Positions 27,272 to 36,040 of a stretch of 62,699 bases of DNA are shown piece after piece (positions within the stretch are counted from its first letter, which is position 1; every line of letters starts with the position of its first letter). The stretch lies in assembly GCA_001404055.1 (NCBI GenBank), contig CXTY01000027.1, forward strand, positions 5,001 to 67,699, in the 5' to 3' direction. The DNA comes from Roseibium album. GTDB taxonomy: Bacteria; Pseudomonadota; Alphaproteobacteria; Rhizobiales; Stappiaceae. Below the pieces are notes generated by a model. That model was given only the letters and a program-made list of their open reading frames with translations, was not told the DNA's origin and did not search any database. The position numbers and the translations under genes are program-made.

Positions 27272-28482
27272 GTGAAACGACAAACCGAGGGAAAGTTGCC
27301 ATTCTGCATCAGGGCTGCGTGCCTGTTTATCGCAGGGCATTTTTTGAGCGACTAAGCACTACTTACGACACACCCTACCATGTGTTTCACGGAAACCCTC
27401 CTTCCAACACTTCACTGCAGGCTGCACAAGGCCCTTTTGTCTTCGGCAACACGAAAGTCACAAATCGAGAACTGAAGCTTGGCAAGAGCATCATCGTCTA
27501 CCAGCCTGTTGTCTTCAAATACCTTTTCGGGGGCTTCAAGGCGGCCGTGATCGGTCACGAGTTCAAGTTTCTGACCAACCTGATTATTCTTCTCTTTTCC
27601 AAACTGTTGCGGCGACCTGTTGTGTGGTGGGGATTTGGCTACCGAAAAGCTTTGGTGGCGTGGCAACAGGGAGGAAAGCCGAGCAAAAAAGACAAATTGG
27701 CAAAATGGGCATCTGACAAACTGGCCCTTCTGGGAGACGGTTACCTGGCATACACGGATGCGGGAAAATCATATCTGGTCGATATTGGTATGCCGCCGGA
27801 TCGGGTCCAGGTGCTGCGCAACACAATCGACATAGAAGAACAGATAGCGCTCGCGGACGCGGAGGCTGCACGCCCTTCTGCCGAGATCCGAGAAGAATTG
27901 GGGTTGATGCCCGACAGTATTGTGCTTTTGTACATCGGGCGACTGATCACCAAAAAGAAAATCGACCTTCTCATCAAGTTTGGTCTCGAACACTCTCAAG
28001 TCAACAGCAAAACAATAGAGATCCTTATCATAGGCGATGGCGCGGAACGTGCACAGCTTGTGTCTCAGGCGCAGGGATGTAGTACGATACATTTCCTGGG
28101 TGCACTTGATCCTTCAGATCCCAAGATTGCGCGTGCCTTTCGTGTTTGCGCGGCTGTCGTCATTCCCGGTTTCCTGGGCTTGGCGATCAACCACGCCTTT
28201 GCGCACGGCCGGCCCGTGATCACCCAGAAACACGACTTTCATAGTCCAGAGATCGACTACCTGACAGACAAGACAGATGGGCTTCTCCTGTCTGCGAAGG
28301 ACGACGTCTTTTGTGAAGAGCTGGCCGAATATGTGCGCGATGAAGCGCGGCAAAAAACGCTTGCGGCGAATGCCCTCAAGACACGCGAAAACCTTAGAAT
28401 GGATCACATGGTGCGCAGTTTCGACACGTTCATGACCGGACTTCTTGAAAAGTCGGATTCTCGCGACGTTCAAGCAAGGTGA
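27268..28482 (+). CDS. Family 4 (GT-B) glycosyltransferase
   Basis: 404 residues. The C-terminal nucleotide-sugar half has VLLYIGRLITKKKIDLLI, EILIIGDGAER and the acceptor/donor region AAVVIPGFLGLAINHAFAHGRPVI with an AfxxGxP-like ending. The N-terminal half has a hydrophobic patch (LTNLIILLFSKLLRRPVVWW) likely to contact the membrane. It is translationally coupled to the upstream GT2 gene. The substrate is unknown. Confidence 0.87.
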   Translation: MSETTNRGKVAILHQGCVPVYRRAFFERLSTTYDTPYHVFHGNPPSNTSLQAAQGPFVFGNTKVTNRELKLGKSIIVYQPVVFKYLFGGFKAAVIGHEFKFLTNLIILLFSKLLRRPVVWWGFGYRKALVAWQQGGKPSKKDKLAKWASDKLALLGDGYLAYTDAGKSYLVDIGMPPDRVQVLRNTIDIEEQIALADAEAARPSAEIREELGLMPDSIVLLYIGRLITKKKIDLLIKFGLEHSQVNSKTIEILIIGDGAERAQLVSQAQGCSTIHFLGALDPSDPKIARAFRVCAAVVIPGFLGLAINHAFAHGRPVITQKHDFHSPEIDYLTDKTDGLLLSAKDDVFCEELAEYVRDEARQKTLAANALKTRENLRMDHMVRSFDTFMTGLLEKSDSRDVQAR

Positions 28483-28732
28483 CACAGATGCTGAGTTTTC
28501 CGAGAATCGCGCAAACCATTCTCCATTGAGAGATCGGAATCATATCCCTTGCACCCCAAATTGCCTTTGGGCGTCAAGAACTTGGAGAGCAGCATCGAAG
28601 CCGTCTCGATCGCATGAACGGAAACGCACGAATCCGCTCATCTGCCTTAGATTCTTTTAACGATTAACCGTTGCGCAGCTTTCCTTTGCCATAACCGTGC
28701 AAACACACGATCACTCTTGGGGGATATTCTGA

Positions 28733-30040
28733 GTGAAAATTTCAGTATTTGGTCTTGGTTATGTGGGCATCGTTACCGCAGCCTGCCTGTCGCGGGATGG
28801 TCACAAGGTAGTCGGCATCGACAACCAGCAGGTCAAAGTCAACTTGGTCAATTCGGGTCGCACACCGATTGTCGAGGACTATGTCGGCGAATTGATTGAA
28901 AAAGGTGTAGCCTCCGGATTACTGACTGCCACGACCAATGTGCAAGAAGCGATCGACAACAGCACGATGTCGCTGATCTGTGTTGGGACACCAAGCCGCA
29001 AGAACGGTTCTTTGAACACCGATTCCGTTTCCCGCGTTTGCGAGGAGATCGGCAAGGCTATTGCGGAAAGAGGAGGCGCTCACACCGTTGTGCTCCGGTC
29101 CACGGTGTTGCCGGGCACCATGCGAGACGTGGTCATTCCGATCATCCGCGAGCATGCCGGGCATATCGCCGGTCTTCAAATCGGCAACAACCCGGAATTC
29201 TTGCGGGAGGCAACCGCAGTCTACGACTATGACAATCCGCCGAAGATCGTGATCGGTGCCGAGACGACCGCTGCTGCGGAGGATATTGCAAGGATCTATA
29301 ACAATATCGAGGCCCCAACCTTTCTTACCTCCGTTGAGGTTGCCGAGCTTGTCAAATATGCCGACAACGCTTGGCATGCAACCAAGGTGGCGTTCGGCAA
29401 TGAGATTGGCAACATCTCAAAGGCGGTTGGTGTCGACAGTCACGAGGTCATGCGGATCTTCTGCAAGGATGAGAAGCTCAATATCTCAACGCGCTACCTC
29501 ACCCCGGGTTTTGCCTTTGGAGGATCCTGTCTTCCAAAGGACGTCCGCGCACTCACCTATAAAGGTCGGGAACTGGATCTTGAACTGCCGCTTCTGTCCA
29601 GTCTGATGCGTTCCAACGAGGAACAAATTGACCGGGCGTTCGACGCGATCCTGTCTTACGGCGAACGCCGAATTTCCATCTTCGGCATCAGTTTCAAGGC
29701 CGGCACCGACGATCTGCGAGAAAGCCCTCAAGTTGCCTTGGTTGAGCGTCTTCTCGGCAAGGGCATGGACATCAAAATATACGATCGCTTTGTCAATTTT
29801 GCTCGGCTATACGGCGCCAATCGTGACTATATCCTGAATCACATTCCACATATCTCAGACATCCTCATCGATGATTTCGATGAGGTTCTGTCCCATGGTG
29901 ATGTGCTAGTGCTTGGCAACTCTGCCCCGGAATTCGACGCCATTCCGAGCCGCTCCCGCTCGGACCAGAAAATCTTCGACCTCGTAAGGGTCAAAGAAGC
30001 CGGAAAGGCGCAAGGGGGGTATGAAGGTGTCAACTGGTGA
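28733..30040 (+). CDS. UDP-glucose/GDP-mannose 6-dehydrogenase family enzyme (AlgD-like)
   Basis: 435 residues, almost the length of Pseudomonas AlgD (436). The NAD site is MKISVFGLGYVGIVTAACLS, and the catalytic Cys266 lies in GFAFGGSCLPKDVRAL. The segments NPEFLREATAVYDYDNPP and DEKLNISTRYLTPGF are closer to GDP-mannose dehydrogenase than to Ugd. It oxidises a sugar nucleotide to the uronate and so supplies an acidic sugar to the polymer. The GTG start at 28733 follows GGGGGA. The 250-bp gap upstream suggests its own promoter; it overlaps the next gene by 20 bp. Confidence 0.9.
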   Translation: MKISVFGLGYVGIVTAACLSRDGHKVVGIDNQQVKVNLVNSGRTPIVEDYVGELIEKGVASGLLTATTNVQEAIDNSTMSLICVGTPSRKNGSLNTDSVSRVCEEIGKAIAERGGAHTVVLRSTVLPGTMRDVVIPIIREHAGHIAGLQIGNNPEFLREATAVYDYDNPPKIVIGAETTAAAEDIARIYNNIEAPTFLTSVEVAELVKYADNAWHATKVAFGNEIGNISKAVGVDSHEVMRIFCKDEKLNISTRYLTPGFAFGGSCLPKDVRALTYKGRELDLELPLLSSLMRSNEEQIDRAFDAILSYGERRISIFGISFKAGTDDLRESPQVALVERLLGKGMDIKIYDRFVNFARLYGANRDYILNHIPHISDILIDDFDEVLSHGDVLVLGNSAPEFDAIPSRSRSDQKIFDLVRVKEAGKAQGGYEGVNW

Positions 30041-31265
30041 AGCCGAAGCCGCTCCGGTGCTCACAGGACAGGCACGCAAGGTTCTGATCGTCGTCGAGAA
30101 TCTGCCTGTGCCCTTCGACCGCCGGGTCTGGTCGGAAGCCACCACGCTGAAGGCCAACGGCTACGAGGTTTCCGTCATCTGCCCGACCGGCAAAGGGTTT
30201 GAGGAGCGTTACGAGGTCATCGACGGCATTTACATCTATCGGCACAAACTGCCGCTGGATGCCCGCGGCGCGCTCGGATATCTCAGGGAGTATTCAAGCG
30301 CCCTCTTCCACGAGGCACGGCTGGCGTTGAAGATCAAGCGCAAACACGGCTTTGACGTCGTCCATGGCTGCAACCCGCCGGATCTGATCTTTCTGATCGC
30401 GCTGCTGTTCAGACCGTTTGGCACCCGGTTTCTGTTCGATCACCACGATATTTGCCCGGAATTGTTTGAAGCCAAGTTCGGCAAACGCGGCCTGCTTTAT
30501 TCCGTAACGCGGTTTTTCGAACGCCTGACTTTTGCATGCGCAACCGTTTCAATTGCCACCAACGAATCCTACCGCGACATTGCCATCAAGCGAGGCAAGA
30601 TGGCGCCGGAGGATGTATTTGTGGTTCGGTCCGGACCCAAAATCGAAAAGCTGGAACTGCGTCCGCCCAAGGAAGACCTCAAGAAGGGTTTCAAATATCT
30701 GGTCGGATATGTCGGGGTCATTGGGGCTCAGGAGGGCCTCGACCTGTTGATCGACGCCACCGAGCATCTGGTCAAGACGATGGGAAGGACCGATATCCAT
30801 TTCGGCGTTGTCGGAGGTGGTCCCGAGTTGCCGATCATCCAGGAAGACGTCAAGAACCGTGGCCTGGAGCCGTATTTCACTTTTACCGGCCGGGCACCGG
30901 ATGATTTGCTTCTCGACATGCTGAACACGGCCGATGTCTGCGTCAATCCGGACCGTTACACGGTGATGAACGATCTCTCCACGATGAACAAGATTCTGGA
31001 ATACATGACGCTCAAAAAACCGATTGTTCAGTTCGACCTTAAGGAAGGGCGCGTCTCGGCCGGAGAGGCTTCGCTTTACGCCGAACAGAACAACACGACC
31101 GATTTTGCGGTCAAGATCGTTGAGCTGCTGGAAGATCCGGAAAAACGCTCATCGATGGGCGAAATCGGCCGCAAACGCATTCTCGACATGTACTCCTGGA
31201 CCCACTCAATGCCCGTGCTGCTGAGCGCCTATGATCGTCTGTACCAAAAGATGGGTCGCGGATAA
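30021..31265 (+). CDS. Family 4 glycosyltransferase
   Basis: 414 residues. The N-terminal half has VLIVVENLPVPFDRRVWSEA, a motif common in exopolysaccharide GT4 enzymes, and FDVVHGCNPPDLIF. The C-terminal half has GYVGVIGAQEGLDLLIDA, HFGVVGGGPELP and the donor-binding STMNKILEYMTLKKPIVQFD. It overlaps the dehydrogenase gene by 20 bp and is followed 5 bp later by the heparinase-like gene, so it belongs to the same operon. Confidence 0.9.
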   Translation: MKVSTGEAEAAPVLTGQARKVLIVVENLPVPFDRRVWSEATTLKANGYEVSVICPTGKGFEERYEVIDGIYIYRHKLPLDARGALGYLREYSSALFHEARLALKIKRKHGFDVVHGCNPPDLIFLIALLFRPFGTRFLFDHHDICPELFEAKFGKRGLLYSVTRFFERLTFACATVSIATNESYRDIAIKRGKMAPEDVFVVRSGPKIEKLELRPPKEDLKKGFKYLVGYVGVIGAQEGLDLLIDATEHLVKTMGRTDIHFGVVGGGPELPIIQEDVKNRGLEPYFTFTGRAPDDLLLDMLNTADVCVNPDRYTVMNDLSTMNKILEYMTLKKPIVQFDLKEGRVSAGEASLYAEQNNTTDFAVKIVELLEDPEKRSSMGEIGRKRILDMYSWTHSMPVLLSAYDRLYQKMGRG

Positions 31266-31270
31266 CACTT

Positions 31271-33232
31271 ATGGGCAAGCAAGCGATCGAACGGCTCACA
31301 TGGTATTTCAATCGCCTGCGCTCTATGAGCCCCGCAGAGGTGCTGCATAGAGTCTGGGAACTTGTCCTCAAAAAACAGGCCAGCCGGTGGCAACTGGGCT
31401 GGGCTCGTTTCGAGCGCGACCTTCCTTCCCTGCCGCATTTGCCTTTGGACATAAACCTCGACAATGTCGGCCACGACAACCTAAAGCGTTGGGAACAGCT
31501 GGCCGACCACGCTAAAAGGCGCCGCTTTTCCTTTTTGGGTCGGGACTGGCCTGCTGCAAGTGACGCCTGCCTCTGGTATTTTGATCCGGTTTCCGGCCAG
31601 CAGTGGCCGCGTGACCGCTATTGCTTCAACATCAATTACCGACATGCCGATGGCTATGGCGATGTCAAATATGTTTGGGAAGTCAACCGGTTGCAGTATC
31701 TGCAACCGATTGCAGCGCTTGCGGCCGCGACTGGCAACAGCGACCACCAAGAATTTGTCGTCCGCGAGATCGAAGATTGGATTGACGAAAACCCGCCCTT
31801 CAATGGCGTGCATTGGCCTTCAGGCATCGAGCTCGCGCTTCGGGCCTTTTCTGTGCTGCTTGCGATCCGTCTTTTGGGACCGGACGCTTTCACGGATACA
31901 CAGGTGAAGAAGATCGATGCCTTTCTGGCGGCTTCCGCCTTCTGGCTGCACCGGTATCCATCCCGGTTCTCATCGGCCAACAACCATCTGATTGCGGAAG
32001 GCTTCGGGCTTTTTGTGATTGGCTGTGCTCTACCGGGTCATCCTCAGGCCCGGGAGTGGATGCGCACGGGCCAATGTATTCTCGAAGAAGAAGCCATCAA
32101 CCAGATATTTGATGATGGCATCGGGGTAGAGCAGTCGCCGACCTATACGGGGTTTTCCCTGGAAATGTTGCTCATCGCGCAGCAGGTCGGTGAAACCGCC
32201 GGAGAGGGTTTTTCACCGGAGTATCACCGGCGCGTTCAGCTCGCTGCGACAGCACTAAGCTGGTTCCTAGATGCGTCCGGACTGCCTCCGAGGATCGGCG
32301 ACGATGACGAGGGGCGGATAATTTACGATGCCGCGATGCTCGACCGGCACTATGTCGCTTCCGTCGTCGATGCGGCTTTCAGCGGTCCGGACGCGCCAAT
32401 TTCGACGGATGCTTTGTCAGAGGCAGAACATCTGCGAAATCTGCTTCTTGGTAGGTCCACCGGCTCAGGAATAAAGCCGCGAGGCGTCAAGGTGTTCCGG
32501 CAAGGTGGCTACACTGTACTCAGGGACCAGCTTGGCGACAGGGACCTGCAGTTTTACGTTGATCATGGGCCGGTCGGATATCTCGGCATTGCCGCGCATG
32601 GACATGCTGATGCGTTGGCTGTTTGGCTCCACGTCAACGGCAAGGCGGTTCTGGCCGATGCAGGTACCTATCTCTATCATTCCGGCGGCCAGTGGCGCGA
32701 TCGCTTCCGCGGAACAAGGCTTCACAATACGCTCTGCATTGCTCAACGGAATTCAAGCCGCATTTCCGGTGCCTTCAACTGGTCAGACAAAGCCAGGGCA
32801 GATCTGGTCGACGTTCACTCCGACCCGACTGGTTTTTCCTTACACGTGCGTCACGACGGCTATCAGAAAAGCTTCGGCGTTCAGACCCACAGGCAGATCT
32901 TTAGAACGGCCGGCGAAACATTCACACTATCCGACTGGTTGGAAGGCCCGGTCGGGACCTTACTTGATGTCGAAATTTCCTTTCTCGCCGGAGAGGGCAT
33001 TGAGATCCATCGGACGGACGACGGTGCTTTCGCATTCCGATCCGAAGACGAGGACTATCTCCATCTCAGTTCACCTCAGCAGTTAAACGCACAGATTGTG
33101 ACCGGCACCGAAGACGGTCTCGGCTGGATTTCGCCAAACTTCGGCATCAAGATGGCAACGTCTCAACTCATCTTCTCCGGCAAAGCCGCAGCGGGTGAGC
33201 AGCTCACAACACTACTGAGGATTCCGACCTGA
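31271..33232 (+). CDS. Heparinase II/III-like protein
   Basis: 653 residues. An N-terminal alpha/alpha-toroid region (WEVNRLQYLQPIAALAAATG, FSSANNHLIAEGFGLFVIGC) precedes a Heparinase_II_III beta-sandwich domain with AAHGHADALAVWLHVNGKAVLADAG-type residues, including the HGHAD active-site segment, and FRGTRLHNTLCI. Relatives are uronate-polymer lyases; many occur inside exopolysaccharide loci. No signal peptide is evident, which is odd for a polymer-degrading enzyme. It sits next to an AlgD-like uronate-forming enzyme, so editing or length control of an acidic polymer is a reasonable inference. The stop overlaps the GH5 ATG by one base. Confidence 0.87.
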   Translation: MGKQAIERLTWYFNRLRSMSPAEVLHRVWELVLKKQASRWQLGWARFERDLPSLPHLPLDINLDNVGHDNLKRWEQLADHAKRRRFSFLGRDWPAASDACLWYFDPVSGQQWPRDRYCFNINYRHADGYGDVKYVWEVNRLQYLQPIAALAAATGNSDHQEFVVREIEDWIDENPPFNGVHWPSGIELALRAFSVLLAIRLLGPDAFTDTQVKKIDAFLAASAFWLHRYPSRFSSANNHLIAEGFGLFVIGCALPGHPQAREWMRTGQCILEEEAINQIFDDGIGVEQSPTYTGFSLEMLLIAQQVGETAGEGFSPEYHRRVQLAATALSWFLDASGLPPRIGDDDEGRIIYDAAMLDRHYVASVVDAAFSGPDAPISTDALSEAEHLRNLLLGRSTGSGIKPRGVKVFRQGGYTVLRDQLGDRDLQFYVDHGPVGYLGIAAHGHADALAVWLHVNGKAVLADAGTYLYHSGGQWRDRFRGTRLHNTLCIAQRNSSRISGAFNWSDKARADLVDVHSDPTGFSLHVRHDGYQKSFGVQTHRQIFRTAGETFTLSDWLEGPVGTLLDVEISFLAGEGIEIHRTDDGAFAFRSEDEDYLHLSSPQQLNAQIVTGTEDGLGWISPNFGIKMATSQLIFSGKAAAGEQLTTLLRIPT

Positions 33233-34485
33233 TGCCTGCCAGTTTGCGATGCTTGTTTGCCGTTATGCTGTTCTTCTTGGTGAGTGGTCAAACAGCTGCA
33301 CACGCACAGAGCGTCTCCGAGTTGTTCAGCAAGGGCATCAATATCGCACGTTTGCACAACTTGCCCATCAGGGATCCACAGGATCGGTTGAAATATCTGT
33401 GGCCCCCCTTTCAGGGTGATCTTGCCCAAATCTCTGATGAGGAAATCAAACGGCTGAGGGACGTCGGCTTCACTTTCATTCGGCTACCTGTCGCGCCAAG
33501 ACCATTTCTGACCGTATCGCACGAAGACCGGCAGCAACTCGAAGACGGCCTGTTCAAGACGATCGACCGCTTCCAATCGGCAGGCCTGGCGGTGCTTCTT
33601 GACCCGCACCCGACCCATCGCCAAGAAGACTTCAGTGCCTTGTCCATCCTGGACAGTCCCGGTGATGACACGTTCATGGCCTATGTTAACTGGATCACGA
33701 GTTTGGCCACGAGTCTACGCGAACGCCCCTCAGAATTGTCTGCTATGGGGTTAATGAACGAACCGCAGATCGATTGTTACAAGCGTTGGGGCAATGACTG
33801 GACCGATATTCAGCCGGTTCTTTTCGAGGCCGTCCGAGCAGCGGCACCCGATCTCACGATCGCCGTCACCACCGGTTGCTGGTCTTCATATCGAGGACTA
33901 ACACACCTCGACATGAGTCTCTTCGACGACAATACGCTCATCGACCTTCACTTCTACACACCGTATATATTCACACACCAGTCGTTGCCCTTCGCATCCT
34001 CACCGGCCCGCTATGTTGCAGGTCTTGAGTATCCGGCCGCCGTCGATGAGCTTGAAGGGACGGTCTCCCTTTCGAAAGACCTGATTGCATTGCGCAGATC
34101 GCAAAACCGAAGCGTTTCGAATGACGCGTTGAAAGAGGCGGAAAAGGGCATTCGCAAATACTACCTGACCGACAAAGTGGACAGACTGTATCTCAGAAAG
34201 CGTTTCGACCCGATCGAAAACTGGCGGGTGGAGCAAGGTCTCTCCTCGCGCAGAATCCTCATCGGCGAGTTCGGTGCCGCGCGGGCTCCAAAGCAGCTGC
34301 CGAAAAACACCGCCCGTTACAACTGGATAAGAGATGTGCGCGAACTGGCTGAAAGCTTTGGATTTGGCTTTGCCTATTGGGATTACCATGCCGGAGCAGG
34401 TTATACTGGTTTTGGAATCGTGAAAGACAACGCGTCCAGGACACTTGATGCAAATGCGCTCGACGCCCTTGGATTGAGGAACTGA
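33232..34485 (+). CDS. GH5-family glycoside hydrolase (cellulase-like), secreted
   Basis: 417 residues with an N-terminal signal peptide (LRCLFAVMLFFLVSGQTAAHA). The TIM-barrel carries both catalytic glutamates: Glu177 in MGLMNEPQ (acid/base) and Glu346 in ILIGEFGAAR (nucleophile). GFTFIRLPVAPRP near the N-terminus is another family segment. It hydrolyses beta-glycosidic bonds in the periplasm or outside. Within a synthesis operon it probably trims or releases the nascent polymer, as cellulases do in cellulose-synthase operons; that role is inferred. Confidence 0.9.
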   Translation: MPASLRCLFAVMLFFLVSGQTAAHAQSVSELFSKGINIARLHNLPIRDPQDRLKYLWPPFQGDLAQISDEEIKRLRDVGFTFIRLPVAPRPFLTVSHEDRQQLEDGLFKTIDRFQSAGLAVLLDPHPTHRQEDFSALSILDSPGDDTFMAYVNWITSLATSLRERPSELSAMGLMNEPQIDCYKRWGNDWTDIQPVLFEAVRAAAPDLTIAVTTGCWSSYRGLTHLDMSLFDDNTLIDLHFYTPYIFTHQSLPFASSPARYVAGLEYPAAVDELEGTVSLSKDLIALRRSQNRSVSNDALKEAEKGIRKYYLTDKVDRLYLRKRFDPIENWRVEQGLSSRRILIGEFGAARAPKQLPKNTARYNWIRDVRELAESFGFGFAYWDYHAGAGYTGFGIVKDNASRTLDANALDALGLRN

Positions 34486-34520
34486 TCTTTTCCGCCCCCG
34501 GCGGCAGCAAGGAAATTAGG

Positions 34521-35819
34521 TTGCGAAGACAGGTAGGCACCACCAATTATCACCTGACACAACCCACAGCAACCACAGCTGGGGCACGGGACGGCTTCCT
34601 CGGTTGGACTCCCGCAATCATCATCTTCTATATAGTTGTCTTTTCCCCGCTGTTCATAACGCGTGGCCAGGAAGAACCCGCCACTTCAGCCAGCTCAAAT
34701 ACGCTCAATCAGCTCTTCTGGCTGTCCTTGGCTGGCGTCGTGCTCATCAGTTCACGCGACAAGCTGCACAAGTTTCTGGATATCATCAAGCAACCAACGG
34801 TCATCCTGCTTTGTATCTACCTCGCTCTGGCGCTGGCGAGCATCATGTGGTCGCCCGTGCCTGCCATCGCCTTCCGGCGCACGGTTCTTCAGATCATTCT
34901 CGTGATCTGCATCATCATTCCGGTTGCGGCCGCAGAAGACCACCAGAGACAGATTGACCGAATATTTTGGGTGTTCGCCGCAACGATCTGGGTGAATTTG
35001 CTCGCCGTTGTGTTGCTGCCGACGAGCAGACTCGGGCACGAAGGTATCTATGGCCACAAAAACATGTTTGGCCTGATTGTGGCATTTGCGTTCCTGTTCA
35101 TGATTTATGGAACGTTTCGGTTCAAGGGCACCCTTAGGTTCTTCGCCTTAACGAGCGTCGTCATTTGCATCCTTGAACTCATTGTAAGCAAATCGAAAAC
35201 ATCTCTTGGGTTGAGCATTCTGATTCCAGCTATATCTCTTTCGTTGATTGCCCTGAACTACTTCATAGGCTTCAATATTGTCTTCATTTTATTTTTCTTT
35301 TTATTTTTCATTGTCTCTCTATATTTATTTGTAACTGAAGTCTTCGAAGTGCCTTTTTCCGAAATCTCCCAGGCAGTGTTTGGTGACCCGACTTTCACCG
35401 GGAGAACTTTGATCTGGGACTTCGTTACCGACGTGATCAACAGGGCGCCTTTCCTAGGTCAAGGCTTTGGATCTTTTTGGGGCATCGGCGACAACTCGAT
35501 TGTCATCAAAGAAGCCCCGGGATTCATTGCAGAGCTGCTTCAAGCCCATAACGGTTACCTCGATGTGCTCGTGGAACTTGGTGTGGTCGGTCTTATAATC
35601 GTTCTCCTGCTTATTTGTTCGGCGTTGTTCCTGCTCGGCAGATTGCCGGCTTCGCATCGGCTTAACCTCTGGCTGATGGTGTCCGCAATGTTGCTGGCGC
35701 TGGTGCACAATTTTATGGAAAGCAGCCTTTTCCGAGGATATGCCCTGACTTGGATTTTGCTCCTTCTCGTCATCGCCTTCGCGGGAGCATCCAAAACCGG
35801 GAAGAAATCCAGGCTGTAA
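34521..35819 (+). CDS. O-antigen polymerase/ligase-like membrane protein (Wzy/WaaL)
   Basis: 432 residues with about 11 hydrophobic helices and a large periplasmic loop. The Wzy_C signature shows as FTGRTLIWDFVTDVINRAPFLGQGFGSF-type residues and AHNGYLDVLVELGVVG. It joins repeat units at the periplasmic face of the inner membrane. The start is TTG 34521 with AAGGAA upstream. It is 35 bp after the GH5 gene and ends the first EPS transcript, before a 220-bp gap. Confidence 0.88.
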   Translation: MRRQVGTTNYHLTQPTATTAGARDGFLGWTPAIIIFYIVVFSPLFITRGQEEPATSASSNTLNQLFWLSLAGVVLISSRDKLHKFLDIIKQPTVILLCIYLALALASIMWSPVPAIAFRRTVLQIILVICIIIPVAAAEDHQRQIDRIFWVFAATIWVNLLAVVLLPTSRLGHEGIYGHKNMFGLIVAFAFLFMIYGTFRFKGTLRFFALTSVVICILELIVSKSKTSLGLSILIPAISLSLIALNYFIGFNIVFILFFFLFFIVSLYLFVTEVFEVPFSEISQAVFGDPTFTGRTLIWDFVTDVINRAPFLGQGFGSFWGIGDNSIVIKEAPGFIAELLQAHNGYLDVLVELGVVGLIIVLLLICSALFLLGRLPASHRLNLWLMVSAMLLALVHNFMESSLFRGYALTWILLLLVIAFAGASKTGKKSRL

Positions 35820-36040
35820 ATCGCAATGCCGAAAAGGCGCGCCTAGAAGGCTCAAACGACATTTGTCAATCCAGCGGAGATGGCCGGCCCGTTTGACCGG
35901 CTTCCATGGTCAGATCCTTTGACGGCCGCAGCTACCAAATGCACAACAACTTAAGTTGCTGGAAACCCGTTTTTAAGGTTTGATAACTATAAAATAGGGC
36001 CGGGGATCCTGACAGGGGAACGGTTCAAAAGGCCATTTAC

